This document shows, in pieces, positions 51,057-60,303 of a stretch of DNA of 64,000 nucleotides; the stretch's first letter is position 1; each line of letters starts with the position of its first letter. This DNA comes from JBLMZI01 sp050258755 (lineage in GTDB: Bacteria > Bacillota > Syntrophomonadia > Syntrophomonadales > DTU052). Both the position numbers and the translations under genes were made by a program. The notes beneath the pieces were generated by a model, which was not told where the DNA came from, ran no database searches, and saw nothing but the letters and a program-made list of their open reading frames with translations. The DNA is taken from positions 310,001 through 374,000 of the forward strand of contig JBLMZI010000006.1 in assembly GCA_050258755.1 (NCBI GenBank), written 5' to 3'.

Positions 51057-51062
51057 GAAGTA

Positions 51063-51483
51063 TATTTTTCCATCTCTGTGTCGTTTTGTGCAAGTTCGCC
51101 CAAATGCGATGCAGGTTTCTCAAGTTACCTGACTCATCGAAACTCGAACACCGATCGAATTGTGAGCTGCCCTGGCTGGTCATGACGAAAGCCTCGGCAG
51201 CGAAGTGCTTTCAAGGTCATGTTGTATGCATTGCTTGCAGCCGGTTAAATCAGGAGCCGCTTCGCTCCCGCAGGGCCGGTTCAAAACTTCAAGGAGTGAC
51301 CACTTGATCGGAGGTGACGGCATTTCTTTAATGGCGAAATCGCGCTGATAAGACCGCCGTTTGAGCTGCGGCTTGCGCGGTTCACAATGAACCGTTACAC
51401 AAACTAGTTCGAGAGGAGGGATCTGGTTTCTTTACCCGTTTTTCCGGAATATAGCCGGACGGGGACTAAGAAACTGGGGATGC
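51063..51483 (+). other. Long structured leader of the injection system operon
   Basis: About 420 bases without a credible ORF between the promoter and the sheath gene. Hairpins include GCTGCC/GGCAGC with inner GGCT/AGCC near 51165-51202, GGAGC/GCTCC near 51251-51268 and CGGTTCA/TGAACCG near 51379-51395. A GAGAGGAGGG ribosome-like stretch (51412-51421) has no start codon after it. No known riboswitch class is recognised. The 50857-51027 part before the promoter holds nothing I can name. Confidence 0.5.
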
Positions 51484-53217
51484 ATGCCGGAATATCTTTC
51501 ACCGGGAGTATACGTGGAAGAGTTTGAAAGCGGCGGCAGACCAATGGAGGGAGTCAGCACCAGCACGGCCGGTTTTCTAGGCCTTGCGGAGCGCGGCCCG
51601 GTCGAAGGGCTTCCCGAATTGGTCACCAACTACGCCGATTTCCAGAGAATCTTTGGTGGACATTTAGCTGAAAACGTTTTTGGCGAATACCGTTTCCTCT
51701 CTTATGCCGTAGAGCATTTCTTTTTAAATGGCGGCGGCCGGTGCTATGTCATGCGGGTTGCACCATCCGATGCCAAAACAGCCTCGAACTTCACGGAACA
51801 AACCGCGGAATCAACCCCCCTGCAAATCACTGCGAAGAACCCCGGCAAATGGGCGGAGAAGATTAAAATTCTGATTAAGCCTGCCAGCAAAGCGAAAACC
51901 CAAATCCTCGAGATCATCGAGCAAGGGCCTTCCAAGGTCTATCGGGTCAAGAGCAGCATCGGTTTCAATGCTGGCGATGTCGTCGTATTCGATGATGGTG
52001 AAAACAAGACCTACAACCGGATATTAAAGTCGCAGGACAATATCCTGGATCTTGAAGAACCGTTCGATGACAGCGTGATCGATAAGGAACTTCTCCCCAC
52101 CAAGACCCTTTCCACCTGCGAGTTCACCCTGCTCGTCGGTTACGGTGACGAGGTGGAGGAATATGACCGCGTTTCCCTGAATGCGGCAGCCGCTAACTTT
52201 GTTGAAAAAGCGGCCGCCAAATCGCGGTTGGTCAATGTTGCTGCAACACCCTCGGAAAGCCTGGAGCCGCCGTTTGAGATTCTGACCGGCGACACTGAAA
52301 AGACCGAGCTGCGCATCAATCTGACCGGCGGCAGCGACGGTTCCGTCGAGAACGTGTCGGCTGGCGATTTCATGGGCGAAGACTTCGGCCCCGGCAAACG
52401 GACCGGCATCCAGTCGTTTATCGACAACGACGAAGTTGCGATTATGGCCGTGCCTGGCGTTACCGACCCGAACGTCCAGCTTTCCCTGGTCGCTCACTGT
52501 GAAAACCTGACCTCCCGCTTCGCCGTGCTGGATGTTCCGCGCGACAAGAAAAAGGTGGCCGATGTGTTAACCCATCGGAACATCTTCGACAGCGATTATG
52601 CGGCGATGTATCACCCATGGCTGATGGTCTACGATCCGTTGGATAAACGGAATATCGCCATTCCTCCTTCGGGATCGGTGGTTGGCATTTATTCGCGTTC
52701 GGACACGACCCGCGGCGTCCACAAAGCGCCGGCCAATGAAGTGGTACGGGCTTGTGTCGGGCTGGACTGCCAGTATAACAAAGGCGAGCAGGACATTCTG
52801 AACCCGAAAGGCGTTAACCTGATCCGCTTCTTTACCGGACAGGGCATTCGGGTTTGGGGCGCGCGCACCGTCAGTTCCAATTCGCTCTGGCGGTATGTCA
52901 ACGTTCGCCGGCTTTTCATCTTCCTCGAGGGATCGATCCGCAGCGGCAGCAACTGGGTTGTCTTCGAGCCGAACGCGGAACCGCTCTGGGGCCGGGTACA
53001 GCGGACGATCGAGAGCTTCCTGACCGGTGTATGGCGGTCAGGCGCACTGTCCGGCTCGGGGCCGGCGGAAGCGTTCTTCGTCAACGTCGACCGCTCAACG
53101 ATGTCGCAGGACGATATCGATAACGGGCGTCTCATTTGCGTCATTGGCGTGGCGCCGGTGAAACCGGCTGAATTTGTCATCTTCCGGATCACGCAGAAGA
53201 CCGGCGACTCAGCATAG
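51484..53217 (+). CDS. Phage-tail-like contractile sheath protein
   Basis: 577 aa. The N-terminus YLSPGVYVEEFESGGRPMEG and GGGRCYVMRVAP are typical of the tail sheath family (Pvc2/Afp2-like). The conserved C-terminal domain has YVNVRRLFIFLEGSIRSG and FEPNAEPLWGRVQRTIESFL, which form the sheath handshake. It forms the contractile outer tube. ATG preceded by GGGG. It is the only sheath gene seen, whereas PVC/Afp clusters have three. Confidence 0.93.
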   Translation: MPEYLSPGVYVEEFESGGRPMEGVSTSTAGFLGLAERGPVEGLPELVTNYADFQRIFGGHLAENVFGEYRFLSYAVEHFFLNGGGRCYVMRVAPSDAKTASNFTEQTAESTPLQITAKNPGKWAEKIKILIKPASKAKTQILEIIEQGPSKVYRVKSSIGFNAGDVVVFDDGENKTYNRILKSQDNILDLEEPFDDSVIDKELLPTKTLSTCEFTLLVGYGDEVEEYDRVSLNAAAANFVEKAAAKSRLVNVAATPSESLEPPFEILTGDTEKTELRINLTGGSDGSVENVSAGDFMGEDFGPGKRTGIQSFIDNDEVAIMAVPGVTDPNVQLSLVAHCENLTSRFAVLDVPRDKKKVADVLTHRNIFDSDYAAMYHPWLMVYDPLDKRNIAIPPSGSVVGIYSRSDTTRGVHKAPANEVVRACVGLDCQYNKGEQDILNPKGVNLIRFFTGQGIRVWGARTVSSNSLWRYVNVRRLFIFLEGSIRSGSNWVVFEPNAEPLWGRVQRTIESFLTGVWRSGALSGSGPAEAFFVNVDRSTMSQDDIDNGRLICVIGVAPVKPAEFVIFRITQKTGDSA

Positions 53218-53298
53218 CGGATCACCGGTACGCGCCTAACGGAAACCAGGCGTCAACGTATCGTCAGTGACGACATTTAAACGAGGGGAGAGAAACCA

Positions 53299-53739
53299 AT
53301 GGCCGACCGTACTGATCCCTACAGGAATTTTATATTCAGCATCGAGATCGAAGGGATCACCGAGGCGCATTTTACCGAGGTGAGAGGTCTCGAGGCTTCC
53401 GTGGACGTCATTGAACACCGCGGCGGAGCCGACCTGATGTTTCATTACAAACTTTCCGGGCTGACCCGGTTCAGCAATGTCACGCTGCGGCGCGGCACGA
53501 CCGATTCGGTGGAGTTTTACGAGTGGTTCAAAGGCGCCACCGCGCTCGGCGGCTCCGTGGTGGAACGCAAAGCGGTCACCATCAAGGCACTGGACGAGCT
53601 CGGTGAGGAAAAAGCCATCTGGACGCTCGCGGAAGCGTGGCCCTGCAAGTATGTCGCTTCCGACTTCAATTCGAACGGCAACGAGATTGCCGTTGAGATG
53701 TTGGAACTTGCCCACGAGGGCATCGAAAGAACCCAGTAA
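53299..53739 (+). CDS. Tail tube protein (first copy)
   Basis: 146 aa, gp19/Pvc1-like. DPYRNFIFSIEIEGITEAHF then EVRGLEASVDVIEHRGG is the family start; LRRGTTDSVEFYEWFKG and the end SNGNEIAVEMLELAHEGIER are typical. It stacks as hexameric rings in the inner tube inside the sheath. AGGGGAG ribosome site. Related to the second tube gene at 54404. Confidence 0.93.
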   Translation: MADRTDPYRNFIFSIEIEGITEAHFTEVRGLEASVDVIEHRGGADLMFHYKLSGLTRFSNVTLRRGTTDSVEFYEWFKGATALGGSVVERKAVTIKALDELGEEKAIWTLAEAWPCKYVASDFNSNGNEIAVEMLELAHEGIERTQ

Positions 53740-53834
53740 TTAAAAACCGGTGGGGGGAATGGGACAACCCGGTCCCGTTCTCCCCTTTTTCGGCTTTTTC
53801 AAGTGTTAACCTTTCAGAGTGGAGGATGTAGCGA

Positions 53835-54212
53835 ATGGCTTTTCAGACTGAATTTGAATTTACGCTGCCCAAGGGATATGTGGACGAAAACGGCACCCTT
53901 CACAAACAAGGCATTATGCGGCTGGCCACGGCGGCGGACGAGATCCTGCCGATGCGCGACCAGCGGGTTCAGCAGAATCCAGGTTATTTGACGATTATTC
54001 TGCTGTCCCGGGTGATTACCAAGCTTGGAGATATCCCTGCGATTAATACGAAAACAATCGAGCGGTTTTTCACAGCCGATCTCGCTTACCTGCAGGATTT
54101 TTATCAGCGGATCAATGAGACCGACAGCCCGCGGGTAAAGGTCACCTGCCCAAAATGTCAGAGCGAATTTGAGACCGAGATAAATTTTTTCAAAGAGCCA
54201 GTGGAATGGTAA
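53835..54212 (+). CDS. Tail assembly chaperone-like protein (G-type) with C-terminal CxxC
   Basis: 125 aa. FEFTLPKGYVDENGTLHKQG and LLSRVITKLGDIPAINTKTI resemble the Mu gp41/T4-like tail assembly proteins found after tube genes. The C-terminus carries a CPKC pair (VTCPKCQSEFETEINFF), half of a zinc ribbon. GTGGAGG lies upstream of the ATG. A TTTTTTC heptamer eight codons before the stop would allow a -1 shift into the next ORF, like lambda G/GT. Confidence 0.8.
   Translation: MAFQTEFEFTLPKGYVDENGTLHKQGIMRLATAADEILPMRDQRVQQNPGYLTIILLSRVITKLGDIPAINTKTIERFFTADLAYLQDFYQRINETDSPRVKVTCPKCQSEFETEINFFKEPVEW
54185..54191 (+). promoter_or_regulatory. Candidate -1 ribosomal frameshift site
   Basis: T TTT TTC in the zero frame of the 125-aa gene, overlapping A AAT TTT just before it. 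The -1 frame is closed by TGA at 54170-54172 but open from 54173 to 54397, through the whole next ORF. A 7-bp stem GAGGAAC/GTTCCTC (54221-54253) follows 30 bases later. Confidence 0.6.
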
Positions 54213-54397
54213 CGTACCCGGAGGAACGCCTGTACGAAGAGATGGGGTTCCTCGCCTACTATTACCACTGGCCTTTGCAGGAAATCACAGCCATGGAGCA
54301 CTGGGAACGGCGCAAATGGTGTCAGGAGATTTCCTATATTAATCGGAAACTGAACGATGAGCCGGATAACATGTTCGACGTGTTCAAGAAGAGGTGA
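54206..54397 (+). CDS. Small tail protein (DUF6760-like), possible T part of a G/GT pair
   Basis: 63 aa: MVTYPEERLYEEMGFLAYYY then HWPLQEITAMEHWERRKW. It resembles the roughly 60-aa protein found in injection system clusters (DUF6760 from memory). It overlaps the 125-aa gene by ATGGTAA and has no good ribosome site of its own. This supports production by translational coupling or, as argued from the TTTTTTC site, by -1 frameshifting as a fusion of about 190 aa. Confidence 0.8.
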   Translation: MVTYPEERLYEEMGFLAYYYHWPLQEITAMEHWERRKWCQEISYINRKLNDEPDNMFDVFKKR

Positions 54398-54403
54398 TAC
54401 TTC

Positions 54404-54850
54404 GTGGCGGATCGTAACGACCCCAGCGGCGCCTTTCGGTTCGAAGTTGAAATCGATGGGATCAATGTAGGATCGTTTTCCGAAGTACGGGGGCTCGAAG
54501 CGGAAATTGAGGTCGAAGTATACCGGGAGGGCGGAAGCAATTTCGATCACGTATTGAAAAAACGGGAGAAATACCCGCCTCTGGTTTTGCGTCGCGGCTT
54601 TACCAATAACTCAGAGCTTTGGAACTGGTACAGCGATTTCTTACAAGGAAAAAATAAAGCCGCCCTGGGAAAAACCGGCTCGATCATCCTGCTGGACCCC
54701 ATAGGAGCGGAAACGTGCCGCTGGAATTTCTTCGGCGCATATCCCATCCGCTGGACCGGCCCGAATTTGAACGCAAACTCAAGTGAGATTGCCATAGAAT
54801 CGGTGGAAATTGTCCACCGGGGTCTCAAACAACAGATCACCAAAAGATAG
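54404..54850 (+). CDS. Tail tube protein (second copy)
   Basis: 148 aa, same family as the first tube: DPSGAFRFEVEIDGINVGSF then EVRGLEAEIEVEVYREGG, and the end SSEIAIESVEIVHRGLKQQ. Pvc5-like proteins form the initiating ring that links tube to baseplate, so this copy is the probable tube initiator. It starts 6 bases after the previous stop. Confidence 0.92.
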   Translation: MADRNDPSGAFRFEVEIDGINVGSFSEVRGLEAEIEVEVYREGGSNFDHVLKKREKYPPLVLRRGFTNNSELWNWYSDFLQGKNKAALGKTGSIILLDPIGAETCRWNFFGAYPIRWTGPNLNANSSEIAIESVEIVHRGLKQQITKR

Positions 54851-54884
54851 CTGTTTTATTATCGGCCTGACAGGAGGGTGCACC

Positions 54885-57800
54885 TTGATTTCGTTCCGAA
54901 GGTTCACGCCCCGACTGATTACTCCCGGGAAACCGGGCCGGGCTTTCACCAACCGCATATTCCAACGTCACGCTCCGGCCGGCATCGGTTTCTGGCGCGA
55001 ATTTGCGCTGGTCTACCGTGAGCAGGCAGCAGCGGCTGGCGTTCCCGTTTCGGACGTCATCCATCAAACGTTCCACCTTCATCTGCGCCTTGATTGGCGG
55101 AGTCTGTCCGCCGAAGCGCCGACCGCGCTTCCCTTCCGGCCGGCGTCGCTGCTCCCCCATGCCCGGATGATGCAGCAGACGCCGCAGGTTCCCCTATTAG
55201 GCCCAATTCACGCAAGACAGTCCGGGAAAGCCCCGGTTCTTCCTCTTGTACTAACGGTTGGCCAAAAAGAAGCCGTTTCTCAAAACGTGTCCGGTCCCTT
55301 CGCTCAACCGTCAGCTGCAGAACGCCCGGGCAAGAAAAAAGGGAAAAACAGTTCCCGTTCCAAGAAAAAACAGGCTTTGGCAGAACCGCCGCCGGTGCTG
55401 GTATTGTATCTTCCCCGTCCAGCCAACAGCATCGCAGCCCAAAGCATCAGCCGGGTCTCTTCCCGCTTGATGCGGCTGCTGCACGCGTCCCCCGTTTCCG
55501 CTTCGGGCTCCAACCTCGCCGGCCGTTTCGGGTTTGATTCGACCTTCCGGCTTTCGGCGCAGCTGCCCGGCCATCTGCTTAATCAGGCTCAACGGATTCC
55601 GCTGACTACCGGAATCCGCCATTTGCCGCAGCTCAGGCGTTCGGCGCTGTCTCTGCTGCCCGAACTGGCTTCCGAAGGCTCGATCGCCTATGCCACACCG
55701 CTTGATCGGCTGGCACAGGCGATCGAACATCGATACACAGGCGAAGCATCCGGCATCGCAGCCGGCTTTCCTTCGATTGAACTGCGGCAGTACAAGCCCT
55801 GGCGAACTGAATCGGCCGAGGCCGTCATGCGAAGGACTGAAGCCACAGCAGCCAAGCCCGGCCGATTCAGTGCCGACCGCTTGCTAAAACCCCTGGTTGA
55901 AGAAATCTTGAAGAGCAAGTTCCTGCGCCGCATTGCCTCGGCGGAGAGCGCCGCCACGCCAGTTCGCCATGCGGCGGACGCCGCTCACCCGGCCATGATC
56001 GCCTGGGCATTTGAATCCCAAAGTCTCCGGGAACCCGGACTGGCCCGCAGAACCATTCAAAACCGGATGGGAAAATCTCAACAGGCTTTTGGTTTCCGGA
56101 TTGAACCGGTGCTTTCGGCGCAAACCCGCGCTGCACTTCCTGTGCCGGCGGCACCACCCCTTTTCCAGGCTTATTCGGTTCCGGCCGCGTTTCAGGCCAT
56201 GGAATCCATCCTCATGGAACAGGTCCGGGAGAACGCGAACCCCAAGGAAATCCGGGTCTTTGACAGCTATCAGCCGGTCTGGACCGGTCTTCGGCCCAGA
56301 CGGTCGGAACACACACGCTTTTCCGCCGCCATCGCGCCAACCCCCGCAAACCTGTCCGGTTCTTTTGAAAATGCGGTTCCGGGTACCGTCCAATGGAGCA
56401 GTCCTGAACTGGTGCTGCACGACAAGGCGGCCCCCTTAACCCAAACCGCCCCGGTTCGCGAACCGATTGGAATGCAATTCGTTCAACAAGCCAGACCGGC
56501 ATCGGAGCGGTCCGCAGAGGCTGTGTATCAATCCGTGCTTCGCAGAATTTGGGGTGACCCCCCATTCCGCGGCACTTTCGCCGCCGGACCGACTGCCCGC
56601 GCGCTGGCGCCGGCAATCGCCCAGCCAGGGAATATCCCGGGCGAAGCTCACTCACAGAGCGTATGGCCTGGTGTTTCGATTTCACCACGCCCGGCCAGTT
56701 TGACGGCCTTGGGCGCAAACGTCTCCTCCTATCCGCTGGCGAATCAGACCCTGCGCAAACAAGCGGCGGCTCTGCTGCCGCTGGTTCACCCGCAGTACAC
56801 CCGGCAAGAGACCGCTCCGGTTTTAGCGCCTCAGGAACCTTCAATGCCCGCCGACTTCGGGTCGAAACGCCGGAAAAGAAAATCAAAAGCCACAGATTCC
56901 ATGGTTTTACCTGCAGCCAATCAAGCTGAGACCAGCCGTTCGCTTCAACCGGCTTCAGCGTTGAACACGGGTATCAGTCTGGTTTCGCCGGCACAGCCTG
57001 GTACCCGATCGGAAGGTGTATGGCGGCCTTTGCAGCTTGTTCCCGCTTTTAACCACGCGCTTTCGCTCGATAACGCTCGGGTAAAGCCGCAGCCTCCGGA
57101 CGCTCCCTTGTCCCCAGGCCGTCTTTTTATGCCACGACGCGAGGCACCGGTTCTCGAGACTTCGCAGGCTGTAGTTTTAAAGACATCCAACCAGACAGCG
57201 CCAAAGCTGCCCGGTTTTCGGTTTGGAACCGCATACAGCAGCACCATTCAGCGTTCACCGGAGCACGCATCACAATCTCCCGGGAACCCTCGCTGGTTTC
57301 CGCTTCCGGAAGCGTGGCTCCCATCCCGAAGCCTTCGTGCAGCGGTGTTGGCCCTGGTCTACCGCACCGGCTCGGTTCAGACTGATTCAGCCCGCGGCAC
57401 ATCGGCTCCGCCCGAACACGGTTCGGCATCGGCCGCTCAAAAGCTCAATTTGTCACCAAACGGCCCGGCGCTGTCTGAGCAGGCGGAACATTCCGCTGTG
57501 CTTCAATCCGGAGGCCAGTTCACCAATTGGCTCAGCCCGTCAGGCCGTGCCGGCCAGGATAGCTGGTTTGCCAGCGCTGCACGGCATTCAGGCATCGATG
57601 TGGTTCATCCGTTTAACCTGACCCTGTTCCGCGGGGCTTACCCGGCGTTTAGCGCCTCACTCAAAGCGCTGGCCGCCTCGGTGAAAACGCTGAGCCACAC
57701 AAGCCATGGTTATAACGGATTAGGCACCGAACAAGCATCCGCTCGTCGGGCCGAACGGATCAGAATGAACACCGGCGATAGCGGCAGTACTGCGATTCAT

Positions 57801-58535
57801 CGCATGCCACCGGCGAGCCTTCGGGCGTTTGAGCAGTTGCGCACGCGCGTCCCGGATCGAATGCTGACCTTGCCACGCACCGCCGATACCCGATCACCTG
57901 AGCTTCCAGGGCAAGGAACGAATGTGGCCGTTCCGGTGGAATATCCGTTCGCCAGTCCCGTGCCGCTACATCGCGAAACCGGTTTGGTGAGTGCGAAACC
58001 CGAAGCGTATCCGAGCATATCGCTTCATTACTCAGAAACGGCAGTCGCCGCAGCGGCGCGTTTGGCTGAAAAAATCGCAGGCAGCCGGCAGCATCAACCC
58101 GGCCGGCATGTGCAGGATACCGGTTCCGGCGGCCACGCTTTTGCGGACACCCGCTACGCTTTAACCCGCCGCCGATTTGGGTACGGACCGCCGCTGTCGC
58201 TCCATTCGGCCCGGCAAATCACCCTGCGGCCGGTGGCACAGCCCAAAACAATCACCCCGGCAGCAGCCGCTGAGCCGGTTTTAGGCTATTCGGCAGAACG
58301 GCCTGCGAAACTGGTTTACTCACAAAGCAATCAACCGGGGGGCCGCTCCGGTTCCCCGTCTGCCAGCGAGCCGCAAATTCATTCGGCCATGCCGGCTGTG
58401 ACCACATCGGTGACCACTGAAACCGCGCCGGGTATGCCGCCGATATCCAGCACCGAGATTCGCAAGATCGCCGATCAGGTGTTTCGGGAAATCCAGAGCC
58501 GCATGAAATTTGACCGCCAGAGGCGCGGACTGTAG
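54885..58535 (+). CDS. Very large Pro/Ala/Arg-rich low-complexity protein of the injection system
   Basis: 1216 aa from TTG 54885, which has CAGGAGGGTGCACC upstream; the frame also opens earlier inside the tube gene. Only the first 70 residues (FRRFTPRLITPGKPGRAFTN, FHLHLRLDWRSLSAEA) and the last 30 (STEIRKIADQVFREIQSRMK and a basic tail) look ordered. The rest is rich in Pro, Ala, Ser, Gln and Arg, with few hydrophobic stretches and no repeats of fixed length. The end helix resembles short C-terminal helices in other injection system proteins. Position after tube and chaperone genes is where a tape measure would stand, but the composition is unlike a helical tape measure. Function unknown. 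Confidence 0.75.
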   Translation: MISFRRFTPRLITPGKPGRAFTNRIFQRHAPAGIGFWREFALVYREQAAAAGVPVSDVIHQTFHLHLRLDWRSLSAEAPTALPFRPASLLPHARMMQQTPQVPLLGPIHARQSGKAPVLPLVLTVGQKEAVSQNVSGPFAQPSAAERPGKKKGKNSSRSKKKQALAEPPPVLVLYLPRPANSIAAQSISRVSSRLMRLLHASPVSASGSNLAGRFGFDSTFRLSAQLPGHLLNQAQRIPLTTGIRHLPQLRRSALSLLPELASEGSIAYATPLDRLAQAIEHRYTGEASGIAAGFPSIELRQYKPWRTESAEAVMRRTEATAAKPGRFSADRLLKPLVEEILKSKFLRRIASAESAATPVRHAADAAHPAMIAWAFESQSLREPGLARRTIQNRMGKSQQAFGFRIEPVLSAQTRAALPVPAAPPLFQAYSVPAAFQAMESILMEQVRENANPKEIRVFDSYQPVWTGLRPRRSEHTRFSAAIAPTPANLSGSFENAVPGTVQWSSPELVLHDKAAPLTQTAPVREPIGMQFVQQARPASERSAEAVYQSVLRRIWGDPPFRGTFAAGPTARALAPAIAQPGNIPGEAHSQSVWPGVSISPRPASLTALGANVSSYPLANQTLRKQAAALLPLVHPQYTRQETAPVLAPQEPSMPADFGSKRRKRKSKATDSMVLPAANQAETSRSLQPASALNTGISLVSPAQPGTRSEGVWRPLQLVPAFNHALSLDNARVKPQPPDAPLSPGRLFMPRREAPVLETSQAVVLKTSNQTAPKLPGFRFGTAYSSTIQRSPEHASQSPGNPRWFPLPEAWLPSRSLRAAVLALVYRTGSVQTDSARGTSAPPEHGSASAAQKLNLSPNGPALSEQAEHSAVLQSGGQFTNWLSPSGRAGQDSWFASAARHSGIDVVHPFNLTLFRGAYPAFSASLKALAASVKTLSHTSHGYNGLGTEQASARRAERIRMNTGDSGSTAIHRMPPASLRAFEQLRTRVPDRMLTLPRTADTRSPELPGQGTNVAVPVEYPFASPVPLHRETGLVSAKPEAYPSISLHYSETAVAAAARLAEKIAGSRQHQPGRHVQDTGSGGHAFADTRYALTRRRFGYGPPLSLHSARQITLRPVAQPKTITPAAAAEPVLGYSAERPAKLVYSQSNQPGGRSGSPSASEPQIHSAMPAVTTSVTTETAPGMPPISSTEIRKIADQVFREIQSRMKFDRQRRGL

Positions 58536-58560
58536 CCAGTAAGAAAGGGGGCCCCTTACG

Positions 58561-59187
58561 ATGCCCTTGACCAAAGCAAAAATCATAGTCAGCCGCGGCG
58601 GTGGGCCGGAAACCATCGAGGTCCTTTTCAATCCCAACGAATACGCCATTGAAGGCGGCAATCAGTATGCCTGGCAAAAAACCCCCGGGCTGTCAATACC
58701 GCTCGCGCAGTTTATCAGCGGCGAAGCCAGCACCCTAACCATGGACCTCTTTTTCGATACGTACGATGTTCGTTCAGATGTTCGGACGCATACCAAGAAA
58801 ATCGCCGGGCTGCTGGATGTGGACAGTGACCTTCACGCTCCGCCTTTGTGCAAGTTTGTCTGGGGGTCGTTCTCCTTTCAAGGACTGGTCGAACGGGTCA
58901 CCCAGCGCTATACCATGTTCCTTGAAACCGGTATTCCGGTACGCGCCGTCACAAATGTGTGCTTCCGGGCCTGGCAGAGTATTGCCGACCAGTTCAAAAA
59001 CATTCCGCGCCAATCAGCGGACCGGACCAAGGAAAAAACCCTAAAAATGGGCGAGCAGCTCTGGATGATCGCCGCCCATGAGTATGAGGATCCGGGATTA
59101 TGGAAGCAAATCGCCCGGGCCAATCAAATTGATAATCCACGCTTGATCGCGGCCGGTCAACGATTGATCGTTCCGCCTTTGGAGTAA
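58561..59187 (+). CDS. LysM-containing baseplate protein (gp53/Pvc7-like)
   Basis: 208 aa. The first part VLFNPNEYAIEGGNQYAWQK is the typical gp53-like start; a C-terminal LysM (about residues 158-206, LKMGEQLWMIAAHEYEDPGL to QRLIVPPLE) is clear. It joins tube, hub and baseplate wedges. ATG with AAGGGGG upstream. The next gene starts 3 bases after its stop. Confidence 0.88.
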   Translation: MPLTKAKIIVSRGGGPETIEVLFNPNEYAIEGGNQYAWQKTPGLSIPLAQFISGEASTLTMDLFFDTYDVRSDVRTHTKKIAGLLDVDSDLHAPPLCKFVWGSFSFQGLVERVTQRYTMFLETGIPVRAVTNVCFRAWQSIADQFKNIPRQSADRTKEKTLKMGEQLWMIAAHEYEDPGLWKQIARANQIDNPRLIAAGQRLIVPPLE

Positions 59188-59190
59188 TCG

Positions 59191-60303
59191 ATGGATGACA
59201 TTACCGAACTGAAATCCAGCAAGCATACTTACACGCAGCTGGCTGACACCTATGGCAATTTCTTGGCTCCAGCCTTCAAAATCATGGTGGATGGTCACGA
59301 TCTGCTGCGGGAGGGCCTGGTGATCGAACACCTGAGTGTCGACACCAGTGTGGAAAAAGCCGATTCGTTTTCTTGTGTCATCACCAACGTGTTTGAGCCG
59401 ATACGCCGCGCATGGCTGATGGATCAAAAAGGAAACGAAAAGAAGTACATTGAGATCGGCAAAGAAGTCGAAATCCAAATGGGCTATAAAGATAAACTGA
59501 AAGTCATTTTTTACGGCCATGTCACCTCAATGAGGTACAATGCGACGCCGACCGAAGCGCCGCAAATCATTCTCGGCGGCATGGACTATTCATTTAACAT
59601 CATGAAAGGCCAGAAGTCGCGTTCCTGGTCCAAAAAAAAGCATAGCGACATTGTGAAACAACTCGCGCCGTCAAACATTTCCGCCAAGGTGGATGATACC
59701 GAAGTGGTGCTCAACATTGTCGAGCAGGTCAGGGAAACTGATTACCAGTTCCTGAGCCGGCTCGCGGATTTTCATCAATATGAGTTCTTTTTCAGCGGAA
59801 AGAAGATGTATTTTCGGAAACCGCACCAGTCAAAAACGCCGGTGGTGACGCTGGAATGGGGCAAAAGTCTGTTTCAGGCCTCGGTCAATGCGGATCTGGG
59901 AGACCAGATCGGCGCGGTGGAAGTGCATGGGTGGGACCACATCAAAAAAGAGCCGATTAAAGCCAAAAATGCGCCGGTGAAACCGCTCGGCTTACTTGCC
60001 CGGACTGGACAGTGGTTTTTAAAAAAGGTCCTTGGCAAGGAAGTGGTTGAAAACTTCTATACCCAGGCGTCTTCAGCCCAGGAAGCCGAAAAAATGGCTA
60101 CCGCAATCATCAATAAGCGCTCGATGCAGCTGGTCCTTGGAAATGCCGAATGTATTGGACTGCCGGAAGTCCGAGCCGGAAGATACATTCAGTTCGCCGG
60201 GCTTGGCAAGCTCAACAATGTTTACTACATTACGAATGCCAGCCACACGATCGATCAGTCGGGCTATTTTACCCATATCACCATCGGAGGAAACGACTTA
60301 TGA
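59191..60303 (+). CDS. Hub protein, phage late control gene D-like (gp27-like)
   Basis: 370 aa. PAFKIMVDGHDLLREGLVIE begins the gpD family fold; VRETDYQFLSRLADFHQYEF near residue 185 is a hallmark; ETDYQFL-type motif and the final strand set end with GYFTHITIGG. It forms the trimeric hub at the base of the tube. In PVC it is fused with the spike domain (Pvc8); here hub and spike are separate genes that overlap by 4 bases (ATGA). Confidence 0.9.
   Translation: MDDITELKSSKHTYTQLADTYGNFLAPAFKIMVDGHDLLREGLVIEHLSVDTSVEKADSFSCVITNVFEPIRRAWLMDQKGNEKKYIEIGKEVEIQMGYKDKLKVIFYGHVTSMRYNATPTEAPQIILGGMDYSFNIMKGQKSRSWSKKKHSDIVKQLAPSNISAKVDDTEVVLNIVEQVRETDYQFLSRLADFHQYEFFFSGKKMYFRKPHQSKTPVVTLEWGKSLFQASVNADLGDQIGAVEVHGWDHIKKEPIKAKNAPVKPLGLLARTGQWFLKKVLGKEVVENFYTQASSAQEAEKMATAIINKRSMQLVLGNAECIGLPEVRAGRYIQFAGLGKLNNVYYITNASHTIDQSGYFTHITIGGNDL

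Noticed and set aside
51086..51307. A 73-codon ORF in the leader of the injection system operon
   Set aside because: No ribosome site and no protein-like composition; it lies among RNA hairpins.
54810..54884. The 25 extra N-terminal codons of the large low-complexity protein
   Set aside because: They lie inside the second tube gene; the TTG at 54885 has a full AGGAGGG ribosome site.
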